A DNA stretch of 64,000 nt, taken from contig NMRB01000631.1 in assembly GCA_002633025.1 (NCBI GenBank), positions 146,050 to 210,049 on the forward strand, in the 5' to 3' direction. A program made the translations under genes and the position numbers. Positions 11,699 through 23,460 of this stretch are shown piece by piece (positions within the stretch are counted from its first letter, which is position 1; the number at the start of each line of letters is the position of its first letter). The notes beneath the pieces are model-generated. The model did not search any database and had not been told where the DNA came from. It saw nothing but the letters and a program-made list of their open reading frames with translations. Origin of the DNA: Notospermus geniculatus (taxonomy: Eukaryota > Nemertea > Pilidiophora > Heteronemertea > Lineidae).

Positions 11699-14600
11699 TT
11701 ACAGTCATGCGACTCATTTTTTTGATTTTTATAAGACACCTCGTGATGAGGTTCAAATTATGTTTGGAACAACTTACGACGACCTTAAGTCTGTTGCAAG
11801 AAATTACCTTTCTAATCAGTTACAAACGCCTCGCCACTAGGCAGCACCCTCCAGTTATACCTTTTATCATTGTAATTACATACGACACATCAAAGACTTT
11901 CCAACGGATTGCCCTTACCATTTTCACCAGAACAGCCCCTTCATCTAATCCCTCTTTTTCTAATTTTGTATATTTAAACCCTTTCGACAGGATGCGATTT
12001 GAACAAATATAGCAACAAATACACACACCGGAAGAATAAACCATTAGGTTAGCTTAAGAATCTTCCTTAGCTTAGAAAGCAACCATTTCTTAAAGAGCTA
12101 GAGTACAGTGACATATAATGCTTAAAATGGTTCGTTTTCAACCTTGCTCCATTTAATGGTTCAGAAGAAGACCCCTATTAAGGCATATGTCTCGTGATAT
12201 TTTATATTTTGCTCCATGTAATGGCATGAGACTAATTAGTTTGAATTATTTTTAGAGCAGATCCTTTCAAAACAGGAAAAGCAAAAAAAAGGAGTTTAGT
12301 TTTTGCACTTTATTGCAAGGTACAGAGTACTAATTTTTGCCCCTTTACCACTATTATCTACAAAAAAAAGGTACACGAATGGTACTCTCTGAGTTTGGTA
12401 TTTTTTTCATCTCTCCGATTGGGATGTCCGTATAGTAGGTAACATTCTGCAACTTGTTGCCATAAAATTTTGACGGTTGAAAATCGTATTGTATTTTATC
12501 AGGAACGTAATCAATATAAGAGTGTGACGTCAATAAATTTTGCGTTTTCGTTTTTTTTTTTTAAATTTGTAATAAAGGGTTTAAGGGACCCCCCGTCAAC
12601 GATAACCCCTAACAAACGTTAACGCTATTCATTTGACCTCAATATAGTGATGAATATTTTTGTTGGCGTCAGCATGAATAGTAGAGGATGATCTCTCAAA
12701 CTCTCTATCATCATGATCTCTAGTCCTTTTTGAGTGACGGATGTGTACGAATAACAGTTACCCCTGATTGAAGCAGCATGTCCAGTACTCAATAATTCAA
12801 TGCAGCCTCAAAGGCGTCTTAGATAAGAATGCCGTTATGGTGTTAAAACCAATGAATCACGCACTATGCTACACAAGTATAGGTATTTCCCGGATGATCT
12901 ATGGTGTCATGTGTCAGTGGGGACTGGTGATCTATGAAAAGACGTAGTGTAATCACATGTTGCAGGGTGTAAACTTGTCAACGCGCTGTTTAATCATACA
13001 GCTTGGTCGGTTTAATATAAGATAATGTCCCGTACGGCAGCCAGTTCTTAAGATTTACAAGATGCGATTCGTAGTTATTTTTAAGATTTATAAGATTTCC
13101 CGTTAAATTTTTTTAAGATTTGGGTTTAGGTTTAGGGTTTACGTAGTGCAGTGTACATGTAGTATGTAATACATGCATAAAAAATTATCTGTTCAGTTTG
13201 AGATACTTTAGCGAGGCTCTCTTGCCTTAGGGACTGTAATTTAAAATGCCCCTCTAAAAACCTAAATGTTCTATAAAGATGTAACATGAAGTTTTTGATA
13301 ACAACATATCATTTAATTATGGCCTATTGCCAACTTTTAATAAACTTGATGAAGAAGTACATGTATGGAAAAAGTGAAAAAAATATATTTATGTGTTTTG
13401 ACACTCCTACAGCCCGTGCATAAAAAGCGTTTTATCTTTACTGGACTCGAAGTTCCTTTTGATAGGCTCTTTAACTTTTATTTGACATCAGAAGGCATTC
13501 TCGTCTTAGTTATCAGTTGAACTGTCATTATTGTAATGAAATTACCCACTGCTTCTTACCTTAGAGGTTGTGGGTTCGATCATACGTAGAATCCATTTTA
13601 TAATTGGGATTCAGGTGTTCTTCTGACACTCTGGTTATCTTTTGCTGTTCGTGATTCAGCACACACGGTTCTGACGATTCTTTTTTTTAAAAAGCTTTGA
13701 TGGCAAAAATGGTGGCCAACATGAGAATACTGTTAAAACCTCACCACGCCTGATGTAGGCGAAATTGTATCGACTTCTCGCCTTCACTGGATACCAAGTC
13801 TATATCACAAACACATTAAACGACTGAAATAGTAATTATTGTATCGCGTTATGACCATACTCAGCGACGACCAAGACGAAAGTTTGATACTTTAATTAAA
13901 TGTCTGACACAATAAAGTAAAGAGGGTAACAAGTTATATTTTTCATTTCTCGCTAGTTTTTATGCTGAACGAAGGACATAACATTTTCTATGGAACCAGA
14001 GAGCTCACATATTCTTTGAACTTAACAAGCCGAGAAAACCACCTCTCCAACTATTTTTATAGTTCTTTGTTATCAATTACCCAACATGGTTCTACATACA
14101 TGTACATGGTACATACATGTATGTAGGATCTATGTAGGGTGTAACGACTGAAATATAAGCCACCAATACTGAAGGTGAACGAAGAGAACGAAGGTGGGCT
14201 TCTGACATTTTACGAAACGAGCAATTTGCTAGTATACATCCCACGGAAAAAACAGTCTAGTAGTACGATTGTATTGCGAATGGTTATTAAACATGATATT
14301 GTGCTTTATGTTATACGCAAGCTTAACCATTAAATATCACAATGCGCCCTTTTTCCATCATGTTTGTTCCTTGGATAAAACGAAGCGTCTTAATTATCTC
14401 AGAATCGTCTCATCTCGTGGTATTTTTAACTAAAGGAATTATAAACCGTGCATCAGTTTGCCTTAAGTTACTCACTGGGAAGAAACGAAGGTGGATTAAG
14501 GCACAGCAGGTAAAATTGCAGGTAAAGCCGACTGATCTATTCCCTGAGGATGGCGGAATATGATATCAAAATGGCCCTTTCTCTGGGGGAATGAATTCGA

Positions 14601-16095
14601 AATGGTGGTCGTCTTCTTGCACCAGTGGCTCAGGATTTTCTATATGGCTGATGGCTGTATCACAACGATGTCAAGCAGAAGTCAGGGAGAAACCAGTTGG
14701 CAAGAAAACGAGAACCCATGATCCCTACTTTCCAACAGTTCGAGATCAGCGCTAAAAAGAACGTTTTTGATTTCTCCTGCGTAGGTTGCAAGCATCCGGA
14801 CTACTTTATCAGTGCCGTGTCTCTTCTGTTGACACTGTGCAAAAAGTGCAGCTTGGATATCTACCGCTGTAGAAATTCGATACTCTATTTGTTATATTGG
14901 ATGGGGGAGGTGATATCAAACGAGGAAATGAAGGTGGAAATACGTGACGTTCGCAAAGTACAACGTGCAGCGCAGCGAAACTCTTTAAAGATGACGCAAT
15001 CATTCGGTCCATATATGGGAAACCCAGGTCAAAATTTGGTACCATGGTGAAAAGACAGAAAGTGATTTGAAAATCAACATACATGTAGTCAACGAAGGGT
15101 GCAAAGACAAGATAAAAAAAATCTGCGAAAGGAGAGATTACTGATGCCAAGAATTCGATATTACACATTTATGAATTAGCTATTGCACTTAGAATAATTC
15201 TAAATATTTATGTCCTTGCTTGGAGGTGGGTTGAGTATATTTTTGTATACATAAAAAATGTTATGAATACGCCATTTGATATATTGGGACAGCGCACAAT
15301 TAGATGTTTGTTTCCGATGCAAGTGGAGAGAGCTACTTGTGCAGAGAGGAAATAGCAAAAAATAGCTTTCTCAGATTCCCAGGAACGGTAACGTTTACCA
15401 TTTCACAATAAGATCATCATGGATTTTGGTATACCAGTAAAAGGAACGTCGTTTACGTATTTTTCTTTTTTATCATTTATACTACAATGTATATATCTCC
15501 TAGGCGTAGTGGGTAATCTTCATCGGCAAAGAAAAAAATATTATCCGATTTTTTTTCATTGGTTGTGATAAAAAAAAATCTTTATTCTCTTCGTTCATTA
15601 AGGTTTATACATGTATCAATGAGAGGATAATCAGCGTTCGATCAAAAGCATCGTCGTCCGCTTTTATGAAATCAAACAATATTTGAGCTGAATTTAAACG
15701 GTTAAATTCTTTTTGACATACAAGCCTTCCAGAAAGACATTGATAAATATCTAATCAATTATCATGTAAAACGCCTTCGCGTAACACATCTATAAATATT
15801 CCATCCATTTAAACAAAAACGTGACTGGAAAATTTTCACCACACGCACTGTACACAGGAAAATGGCAGTTGACGTTGTTCTCAAAATGAAATTCATTCTT
15901 TTAATCTCAATATAATTGGCCACTCTGGAAAGAAAAGTCTCTTAAAAACTTTCTAAAGCACGTAAGACATTCGTATTTCAAAGGAAAAAGTGAATTCAAT
16001 TGTTTGCAACTTTTAATAGCATATTCCACACAATGATGTTATGGTGGTGTATCAAGTTGTTACTCGAATGGATTCACGTGGAGTTTTGATTAGAT
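11699..16095. other. AT-rich intergenic DNA without supported genes
   Basis: Contains short duplications (TTGCTCCATTTAATGG at 12145 and TTGCTCCATGTAATGG at 12211), a small TTTAGGTTTAGGG tract near 13122, and TACATGTA palindromes near 14095-14125. A 117-codon frame at 14697-15050 (+) lacks recognisable motifs and is overlapped by an equally long frame on the other strand, so I treat both as chance. Confidence 0.4.
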
Positions 16096-16160
16096 GCATT
16101 ATAGGAAGTGAGCTTCATACTGAACGTGACGTTCAGTATGAAGCTCACTTCCTATAATGC
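16096..16160. repeat. Perfect 65-nt hairpin palindrome
   Basis: Two 32-base arms (16096-16127 and 16129-16160) are exact reverse complements around a single G at 16128. The arm begins GCATTATAGGAAGTGAGC. Pairing stops abruptly at both ends (T against T). A perfect long palindrome with a one-base loop is unusual in otherwise diverged DNA. It could be a recent template-switch event or an assembly or cloning fold-back product. Confidence 0.9.
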
Positions 16161-17394
16161 TAGGAATCAACAAAAAAAATTATAATCAGCCCACAGCTAG
16201 AGCTCTATCGAAGAAAATATCACATAGTTGGCCGTTGGGTTTTTTCATGTTCACCACGCTCACATGTTTTAGTTTCTGAATGCACATCGAAAAAAATACG
16301 CGCTTTTGTATTAAAGTTAATACAAATAAAAATGTGGACAGTTAGTAGCGATTATAAGATCATGTTTTTTGTTTTTCTTACACGCCCATTCCCTGATGAT
16401 TCAATTTCAAATGTCATGGACTGTTTGAACATCAGATCGTCGCATAAACCACCACGTAAAATTGATGATCAAAATAGCAATTCACCGTGGCAAAATTAGG
16501 ATGATACGCGATACAAAAATAAATAAGATTAGGAAATTACATATAACAGACAAGAAATCTGTACACGTACATGATATACATGTACGTCGTGGATCACTAC
16601 TTCAACAAGAAAGGCGTACTTTCATCAAATTTAATTCCCCGTCTGCCTTGTTTAGACATCGTATACTGACTTCATTTCATCAGTCCTTACCTCTCATTAA
16701 CCCCATCGTTACAAAGGATGGCAGACGCCTGCCGAAATGAGAGAACACCACCCCTTGAACCATGAACAACGACAAGTAGGACAGGGCACCAGTAATAATC
16801 CTAGGATGAGGAGCAACAAAGTGTGTTGGCTGCCACATGCAGTTTAGCTGCATGTAGTTCGAGTTGATGATAATTACATGTACTCAACAACAGGTGTCCT
16901 ACGGGTAGGCCGATTATGTCACACTGGTTTCATTACATGTACCTACAACACTTTTCGAGAAGGCCAGGTTCGACATAATCATCTTTTTTTCCCGAATATC
17001 TTTGCAGGGAGCATACATGTATTCGACGTCAACAAACTAGCCGATTCGAAGCAGATGGTGTCACGTTTAGAGATTTCCTGCGGATAAGACGCCATTATGT
17101 CAATTAAGGTTGCGCTCATATCAGATTAATCATTTAATTATTTCTGAACAACAGCAGGAAACAATTTGTAATAGATGTAGATGCGATCCACCTCTAATAC
17201 CATGGGAAAAGTATTTATAACTCTTCTAAATGATGATTTGAACAAACCACTCTGTATTTTATACGCCGGAAATTATCTTCCGGATCAACATTCTCATGAA
17301 GGTTGTGTGCACAAGGCAGGAAAGACAGTTGATACATGTACATTCGACGTCATGCCACGTAAAATCGTCGCTGGATAGTTGCAACGGAGACCTT
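16161..17394. other. No supported gene
   Basis: Several 60-90-codon plus-strand frames (16462, 16878, 17181) have no motifs. TACATGTA and CGTACATG words are frequent. Confidence 0.35.
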
Positions 17395-17530
17395 CAGGGG
17401 CGGATCGAGGATTAGGGAAAAGAGGGGGCGCACTGTGCTAGGAACATTGAAATTTGCCCCCCCCCCCAAGTTCCAGAATTTCAAGGTGGATTTTACAGAT
17501 TGTTGCCCCCCCCCCTTGGATCCGCGCCTG
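17395..17530. mobile_element. CAGGGGCGGATC-ended MITE, copy 1 (hAT-like ends)
   Basis: The left end CAGGGGCGGATCGAGG is mirrored by CCTTGGATCCGCGCCTG at the right end. The 136-bp interior is dominated by C/G homopolymer runs (CCCCCCCCCC). CAGGGGCGG-type ends are typical of hAT-related non-autonomous elements, but an 8-bp target duplication is not visible here. Related sequences occur at 25254-25404 and 53550 onward. Confidence 0.7.
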
Positions 17531-17944
17531 ACCGTGGACATGACCAATGTTACACACAGGAGATTCTGACATTGATGTTCGTGTGCAGGTCTAAATGTTG
17601 CAAATGAGAACCTGGGGTGTTGCTGTATATACATGTATGTGACCAACTGTTGCAAAGGAGGTCCTGACAATCCTATACTCTTTTCTCCACGTGTAGAAGT
17701 CAGTCCCGGTCCGAGAGAGCTACAAGAGGCACAATGATCTGAAGGTCACATGGACAATTTTGGTTTGGCCCATCCATGCAGTGTACTTCCTTGAAGGTGG
17801 CCTTCCTACATGTAACTTGACTAACCTGCTTGAATGCAGATTTCAATAGTGCCACCGACACTTTGATGGTCAATCAACCAACCCTATGCACCATGTGACC
17901 TGCGATCATCCTACTCCTTCGTTAACGTTCTGACCCGTTCACTA
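17531..17944. other. No recognisable feature
   Basis: No open frame or repeat partner was found that could be supported. Confidence 0.35.
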
Positions 17945-18093
17945 GGGAGGTTAAGAAATCAAACGATAAACATAAAGTTTACGACAACGTTATTTTTCAT
18001 ACTACACATTCACCAGATTTCATATTGCATTTTCGGTACAAAAATAACGTTGTCGTTAACGTTAACGTTTATCGTTTGATTTCTAAACCTCCC
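17945..18093 (+). mobile_element. GGGAGGTT MITE, copy 1
   Basis: A 149-bp palindromic element flanked by TA on both sides (17943-17944 and 18094-18095). The ends read GGGAGGTTAAGAAATCAA and TTGATTTCTAAACCTCCC. The arms continue through AACGATAAACRTAAA and ACGACAACGTTAT. The core (TTTCATATTGCATTTTCGG) is shared with the copies at 46920 and 56411, which lie in the opposite internal orientation. TA duplication with a long inverted repeat fits a Tc1/mariner-type MITE. Confidence 0.9.
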
Positions 18094-18151
18094 TACTCAC
18101 AGCTTGGAAACGCACTTAACGTTACAACTAAACGACAACACTAATACTGAC

Positions 18152-18328
18152 CTTATACGTCGTCATAGAAACCATCGACGCTGTCGAGGTTTTCCTCTTT
18201 TCCTCATTATCCAAAGAAGTGTTAATTGAGCTCAACGAGTAGAAGGAACACTGTGAAAAGTCACTACACGTCGACTTTTTTCGACTGGCCACACTGATTC
18301 TTGATCCAACGCGACAGATCCCAGACAT
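18152..18328 (-). CDS. Candidate first coding exon, serine-rich N-terminus, product unknown
   Basis: The minus-strand ATG at 18328 has a good context (GCCATGT). The frame stays open for exactly 59 codons and then meets a strong donor AAG|GTCAGT at 18152/18151 in phase 0. The peptide starts MSGICRVGSRISV and is rich in Ser, Lys and Thr, with a KRKTSTAS patch, as in disordered regulatory N-termini. No later exon could be linked below 18151, where a MITE lies within 60 bp. Family unknown. Confidence 0.4.
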
Positions 18329-18448
18329 GGCGATTGTTTTGTCCAATTTCCCCAGCAATTTGCTTGTTCTTTTCTAAATCAAACCATTTGTGGTATCTTG
18401 TCACATTTTTTCGTCACTAACATGTTATACATCCATTTTGAACACTAG

Positions 18449-18586
18449 GAGAACGAAATCTCGAGTTTTCAGTTAATCATCGCCGAAGTATCGGAGACTG
18501 GACAGCAATCCATTGATCAGAATGTTACCATCACGTGCATCGCCGATCGCATTCTTAACATAACAGATAATGACCTTCAAGTACAG
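18449..18586 (+). CDS. Candidate coding exon 1 of a four-exon chain
   Basis: The acceptor TTTGAACACTAG is followed by 46 open codons and a donor CAG|GTATTC, phase 0 at both ends. An alternative donor CAA|GTACAG lies six bases earlier and is also in phase. The peptide contains SSFQLIIAEVSETGQQS and NVTITCIADRIL. It sits 120 bp from the minus-strand start at 18328, so the two could share a bidirectional promoter. Coding is inferred only from openness and splice sites. No family was recognised. Confidence 0.3.
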
Positions 18587-18677
18587 GTATTCGACGTAGC
18601 GATTTGTTTTCGTAGTCTGCTCATACTGCTTTGTTACTGGAAGCTTTTTATGTTTTTTTAAAATTTTTTGAGTTCAG

Positions 18678-18821
18678 TCAAAAACGTCAGAGATTGATCG
18701 GCAGCGCTCACCTACAGATGTCTATCGTGAGATGATGCAAGTACAGACTGGAGCGAAGGCAGCACTGAACGATATATTCGTTGAAAGGAAAAAGGGGAAC
18801 ACTCAAATTCTTGATGGAAAG
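18678..18821 (+). CDS. Candidate coding exon 2 of a four-exon chain
   Basis: The acceptor GAGTTCAG is followed by 48 open codons ending at AAG|GTACAT, phase 0 at both ends. The peptide is hydrophilic and helix-like (DVYREMMQVQTGAKAALND, then VERKKGNTQIL), unlike random AT-rich translation. It follows the 18449 exon with a 91-bp gap. I infer that they belong to one transcript, but no protein family is recognisable. Confidence 0.35.
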
Positions 18822-18949
18822 GTACATCGTTCGTGACTCCTGCTGTTCGTCATAACGTAAAACAAAAGAAGTCATTATTGTCAGTGGCGAAAAATGCACT
18901 CAAGACATTTCGTCCTGTAAAAAGCGAAAAATTCTCATTTTGAACACAG

Positions 18950-19010
18950 GGATTCCTTTGTCACTTGCATTGCTCGAAAGTGAAAATGGCCTGGATGGTC
19001 AATATGAAAA
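18950..19010 (+). CDS. Candidate short coding exon 3
   Basis: The acceptor TGAACACAG and the very good donor A|GTACGT bound 61 open bases (20 codons plus one base), entering in phase 0 and leaving in phase 1. The peptide is GFLCHLHCSKVKMAWMVNM. The exit phase fits the open frame that starts at 19367. An additional small exon near 19169 (acceptor GAAGACAG) is possible, but all three frames are open there for a while. Confidence 0.22.
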
Positions 19011-19366
19011 GTACGTATCAAGCAGAAAACGATCGCCATGTAATTACAGGTATCCGCTTTGACCACCAGTTTCTGGTGTTGATTTTGTCAAATGTACTGT
19101 TTGAGGACAGAAGGCTGTGACCCATGACCGTAATTACTGATAATTTGAATGACTTGGTATGAAGACAGCCTCAACCAAGCAGAACTCAGAAACCGAACAA
19201 ACTACATCAGCGAAGAGACAGAATGACTGGTTTGCCTAGAGATTTACAGGAAGCAGTGGCTAAGAGGGTAAATGGATATTACGTATGTATAAATTGATTG
19301 ACGATTAACGAATAAAAATGATGATAGTACATTTAACTGTCATAAATGTAATCTTTTGACTTCCAG

Positions 19367-19641
19367 GATCAACAGCAACTGATCGGTGGTGTTTCTGCAT
19401 TTTGCCCTTTGACCAGTGCAACATGGAGAATGTGACAGTGATCAAAGGATTGGAGACTGACAAGACAGGAATGATGAATGGAAAGTACGACAAGCACTAT
19501 GATGGAGTGCTTCTTTGGCCTTTGTATGTGAGCAGGTGTTCGACAGGTTCGATCCGTGTCAATGAACTGCAGAATGGATTAGGCACAGTGCATGTTTTTT
19601 GTTTGAATTCACCAGACATGAAGAACTGTCCTCAGAATTAG
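19367..19641 (+). CDS. Candidate 3'-terminal coding exon 4
   Basis: The acceptor TTTTGACTTCCAG opens a frame of two bases plus 90 codons ending at TAG (19639-19641). Its entry phase matches the exon ending at 19010. The peptide includes NGKYDKHYDGVLLWPLYV. The G-x-YD...L-x-WP pattern faintly recalls TRAF/MATH domains, but the strand that should follow is not recognisable, so I do not assign it. The frame overlaps a second open frame at 19599-19883, which could be an alternative continuation. Confidence 0.3.
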
Positions 19642-19917
19642 GTCATCGATCATCACACCAAATGCCCAGACAGAACATGAAGACCAAGACACCGCATCAA
19701 ATAAGAGAAACCTTCCAGAGGTCACTAGTCCAACAATCTACCCAGCCAATCCAACCTAGCCACAGGAACCACTGCAGAAAAAAAGCCAAATTTGCTGATT
19801 ACCAGGTGATCATATTATACGCCGGTAGATCAAAGACTGTAGTTCACGCGAAGACGAAGCAGTTCTCATTAGCTATGAGATAATCTGATAAATCCGGTTG
19901 GAATTTTGACGCTTTAA

Positions 19918-20160
19918 GGGCTCCGCACACTGGCGACTAAAATGGGGGCGACTACAGATGCGACTACTACGTCGCCTGCCGTAATTACCTTTGCGGTCGA
20001 TCAGTGATGTCATCCACGACATCACTGATCTTCCAAAGAAGCATTTGTCGCAAACAAGTCAACAAAAACTAAAAAATCTGAAAAATGTTCAGTCGCTTCT
20101 GTGGTCGCAAGGCCGGTCGCCTACAAAATCGCTCGAAAAAATCGCTAGTGTGCGGAGCCC
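19918..20160. mobile_element. MITE with TTTAA target duplication
   Basis: The ends GGGCTCCGCACACTGGCGA and TCGCTAGTGTGCGGAGCCC are near-perfect inverted repeats. Both sides carry TTTAA (19913-19917 and 20161-20165). The 243-bp interior repeats short GGTCGCC/GGCGACT words on both strands. The clean ends and target duplication indicate a relatively young insertion. The superfamily is unclear (TTTAA, or TTA/TAA inside it, would fit Harbinger-like elements). Confidence 0.85.
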
Positions 20161-20392
20161 TTTAAGGGCTGGTGGAACCTATTCTGAAGTTGATCGATCA
20201 TCGATGTATCCGAAAAAGTACAGGTGGGAGTTCAAAAAGGGTGATCAGCGATCGTCTATGAAATCTCTGTTTTAGTCATCACAGTAAAGATACCGGGGGA
20301 CTACAAAATTCTCAGGCCCTTGTTCTTACTTGGACTATTATGCACTCAACGTCAACAGAAAAGGCTTATCTCATGCTGCAATATAGGCCTAC

Positions 20393-20597
20393 TGTTACCT
20401 TCGCCTTCCTAACGTTTGGTTGGATCTTTACACAGTGTACATGTTTATAATAAGGCACACGATAAGTTGTATTACAGATGAGGTACAGGCCCACGTGTAG
20501 GTCTATAAGTAAATGCCCCTGTCGTGGTCCACATACACCCTGCACGACAACTCTACAGCGGGGCCTCTCCGACTCTCCGACGTCAGGAGGGCAAAGG
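20393..20597. repeat. Dispersed repeat, copy 2 (partner at 1561-1750)
   Basis: Shares ordered blocks with the first copy, including CTTTACACAGTGTA, GGCACACGATAAGTTGT, GGCCCACGTGTAG and the exact GCACGACAACTCTACAGCGG. The ends are indistinct and there is no coding. Being present twice in 64 kb suggests a repeat family. Confidence 0.6.
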
Positions 20598-20780
20598 TCC
20601 AGTAGATCATTATGTCACTCGACAGTCAGTTCGTAGGCCCTTAAAAATGCTTGAATAATACATAGAGACATAAATTGAATCATTTAGAAAAAAAATGGCT
20701 GAGTCGTGTGATTTTTCGAGCATGCCATATGGCCAGTCATCAATGTATCATTTTCTTGATGTTGTGCCGAATTGACTCAG

Positions 20781-20999
20781 AATGATAAAACACATATTGA
20801 ATGCCAAACAATTCAAATGAATAAATTCGATGAAATACTCGGCCAGCAACAATCCTCTTCAGGGCAAACAATCAAAGCAGATCGAAACGATTCACCAACT
20901 ACTGCAGAAAAAAATCAATTGGAAGTGTCCATACGTATGGATGAAGTTGATCCAATATGTACAAAAAGTGAAGAATTATCGATTTCCAATAGGAATTAG
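20781..20999 (+). CDS. Possible terminal coding exon, product unknown
   Basis: The acceptor-like GAATTGACTCAG is followed by 72 open codons ending in TAG. The peptide is hydrophilic and rich in Q, N, S and E (for example ILGQQQSSSGQTIKADRND), as in many disordered C-termini. It has no recognisable domain and no link to the exons upstream was established. A chance frame is also possible. Confidence 0.25.
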   Translation, partial: NDKTHIECQTIQMNKFDEILGQQQSSSGQTIKADRNDSPTTAEKNQLEVSIRMDEVDPICTKSEELSISNRN

Positions 21000-21680
21000 T
21001 TGATACCAGACGTGAATGCCAAATGACCAACAGGTTTCCTTAGAATAGATGAAAGGTCAGGTAGAGAAAAAAATTGAATTTCAAAATCTGAACGTTTGTC
21101 GTTTTTTTTACAAATTGCTCTCCGGCAGCAATTTTTTATACCTATATTTCTTTATTGCTACATGTAATTATACATTGTATTCCTATGTCTAATACAATGC
21201 TTTGGCTGCTAGGCTATCGAAAAAATGGGCAAATTAGTCTCATTTTTGAGTGTGAAAAATAAGAAAATATAGAACATGAACATTGAAGGACGAAGTACTA
21301 TTGCTATCAAGATAACCAACGATGGTGCTGCTTTAATTGCAGAAATTGAAGTATAATAATAAAAAAATACGAATCTTCAAGACGAGGAAATTGGAATCTT
21401 TGCAATTTTTTTCCTCCAGACTTTTTTCATTTTTCAGCATAATTTATTGCCCCAAATTTCCTTTTCTCGTAAAGTTCCTATCCTGCAAAACATGTCAGTC
21501 TATACATACAGGATCCATGCATTGGACGAATCTCTGGTAGAATTCTCTCAATACCTATAGAGGCAGGCTGACCTTTACTTGGTATGCTGCCTGATTGCAG
21601 TTGATTGATTCCGGTCAAGTTGGTCATGGGGACAATGAAGCTTCCGCCCTCCTCATCAAATCAGGAGACAGGATAAATGC

Positions 21681-21836
21681 ATGGATTCTGCTCATTTGAT
21701 GGGTTATGACACGTGCAGAGCTTGTTATCAGGATTCGGTACCTTCAGAATCGGCTGTTAGATCGATTAGAGATCACGTAAAGTCATATTCACAAATCAAG
21801 ACCGGTGTGACAGGAACGGAAGTCATAGAAACGCAG
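21681..21836 (+). CDS. Possible small coding exon
   Basis: The open frame contains MGYDTCRACYQDSV and SIRDHVKSYSQIKTG and ends at a possible donor ACGCAG|GTCTAG. A possible acceptor AAATCAG lies about 20 bases upstream, and the same frame reads open from there. The C-x2-C pair and hydrophilic composition are coding-like, but only 52 codons are available and no family is recognisable. Confidence 0.2.
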
Positions 21837-21944
21837 GTCTAGACACACTAGTCTGCTACTGCAAGGTTATCATGATATCTATAGCCACATATGCTTATCC
21901 CTCGCTGAACGATACAACCGGACTTAGATTCCTGTGGGACTTAG

Positions 21945-22207
21945 AAAGGGAGTAAGAAATAAACTGGAAAATAAGAAGTGGGAAATGTTGGAATTTTTTG
22001 CGAATTTTTCAATTTCTCAAGTTGGGATAGAATTTTTTCCCACTTTGAGACATTTTCGTAAAATGACATGACATTTTATCTGATTTTTCAGGCAATAGGG
22101 GCCAAGGCCTGTTTCTCAAAATGGGAAAAAACTTTTACCCCAATTTGAGAAACTGAAAAATTCGCAAAAAAATTCCAAAATTTCTCACTTTATTTCTTCC
22201 TCCCTTT
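21945..22207. mobile_element. Palindromic MITE
   Basis: AAAGGGAGTAAGAAATAAA near 21945 is mirrored by TTTATTTCTTCCTCCCTTT ending at 22207. The arms remain complementary for about 115 bases each (TTGGAATTTTTTGCGAA, TTTCTCAAGTTGGGATA and their mirrors) around a roughly 35-bp centre. No coding. The target-site duplication is ambiguous (TTA or TTAA). Confidence 0.75.
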
Positions 22208-23380
22208 AAGAGGGAAACGAAATAAAACCATCTCTTTTAGTACATGAACGGTGGGTGGTTTAGTAGGTGCTGTTCGTCCGTTCAGGACTAAATGTTTTCT
22301 CATGTGATTCACTCAATCCCTAGTTTTCATATTTCCCAGGATCTGTAGTTGGAACGAGTCCGTTCTGATTCAGTAAATAAATAAAACAACCAAAATGTTA
22401 TCCCACGGTCTGCATTTTTAAAAGATGAAAATCAGCCAACGGTGATCTACCGTTTATCTTAATACTTGGATGGTGTCATATATGTATATGTTTTGTTTAG
22501 TAATGCAGGATACATTCAGATTTCCTGAGGGTAATGAAAAGGCATACATGGTACAATAACATTGTGTAATCAGAATAACAGCGATAATGATAGCATAATG
22601 CAAGATAATGCACACGTTCCGTAGCTAGAGGCCTCTGACTATGACTATGTCACCGGGAAACTTATCTTTAAAAAATTACTTATCCAAAAAGACAAAAGAA
22701 AAACACGGGAAATATAAAATTGTTCGCATTTCGCTCACTGTAGTCATTTATGAAATATTTATCAATTTGGCACAAAAAGGAATACAGAACTTTTCAATAA
22801 CTCGTATATTTAGCAAGCTTTAAAGAAGATGAAAGACATCCGCTTACAACTCGGCAGTAAACGGATTTGTACCTGAGTGGAAGAACAACCCACAAAGCTA
22901 GAAATATCGACTAATGTTTCGCACGTTTTCTTTCGCACATTTTATTTCCTCCAGATAAGTGTTCTTTCTTCTGTTTTCTTTGGCGCTGTCTCAAATATCA
23001 AAAATACGATAGTCTGCGGCTCTATCGGGAAAAAGACCTTGCAGAGACAAAAGGACACTACAGACCTCAGCATTTCATCATACCTCACTTGTATCTTAGA
23101 AAAGGTTGTGTGAAACAATATTGGGACCTTTTTGATTGCGCCCATTATGTTTACATATTGTGTAAGGTGACAAAAGAAACTTGCGTTAGTCTCGTTCCTT
23201 GGGGACAGAACTCCTTCTGAAGGAGTAAGAGAATGTCCTGTTAGTAAAAAGGCAACATGTGGTGAACCACTTAGTGTTGCTAAACGCGACTATATATGAG
23301 GATGCAGAACAAAGCCATTTGTAACAAAAAGTGGTGTTTTTTATGACACAGGCGGGCACTGCGGTTGGGCTAGAGCCATA
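22208..23380. other. No supported gene
   Basis: Overlapping frames on both strands at 22877-23145 and the frame at 23186-23392 are of similar length and lack motifs. I see nothing supportable here. Confidence 0.35.
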
Positions 23381-23460
23381 AGCCCGTAGCACACGAGGCG
23401 ATTTTCTCGCTCATTGCCAGCAATTTTATTGCCAACAATGAAATTTACCTTAGTCTAAAT
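23381..23460. mobile_element. Solo MITE end
   Basis: ATA followed by AGCCCGTAGCACACGAGGCG resembles the left ends of the MITEs at 19918 and 24261. No matching inverted end was found downstream, so it is a truncated element or a solo end. Confidence 0.4.

Noticed and set aside
17350-17670. 106-codon minus-strand frame
   Set aside because: It reads through the GGGGCGGATC-ended MITE and its G/C runs. Similarity to the frames at 25352 and 53546 is repeat-derived.
19367-19641. Assignment of the exon to the TRAF/MATH family
   Set aside because: Only a short YD...L-x-WP resemblance; the following strands of the fold are not recognisable.
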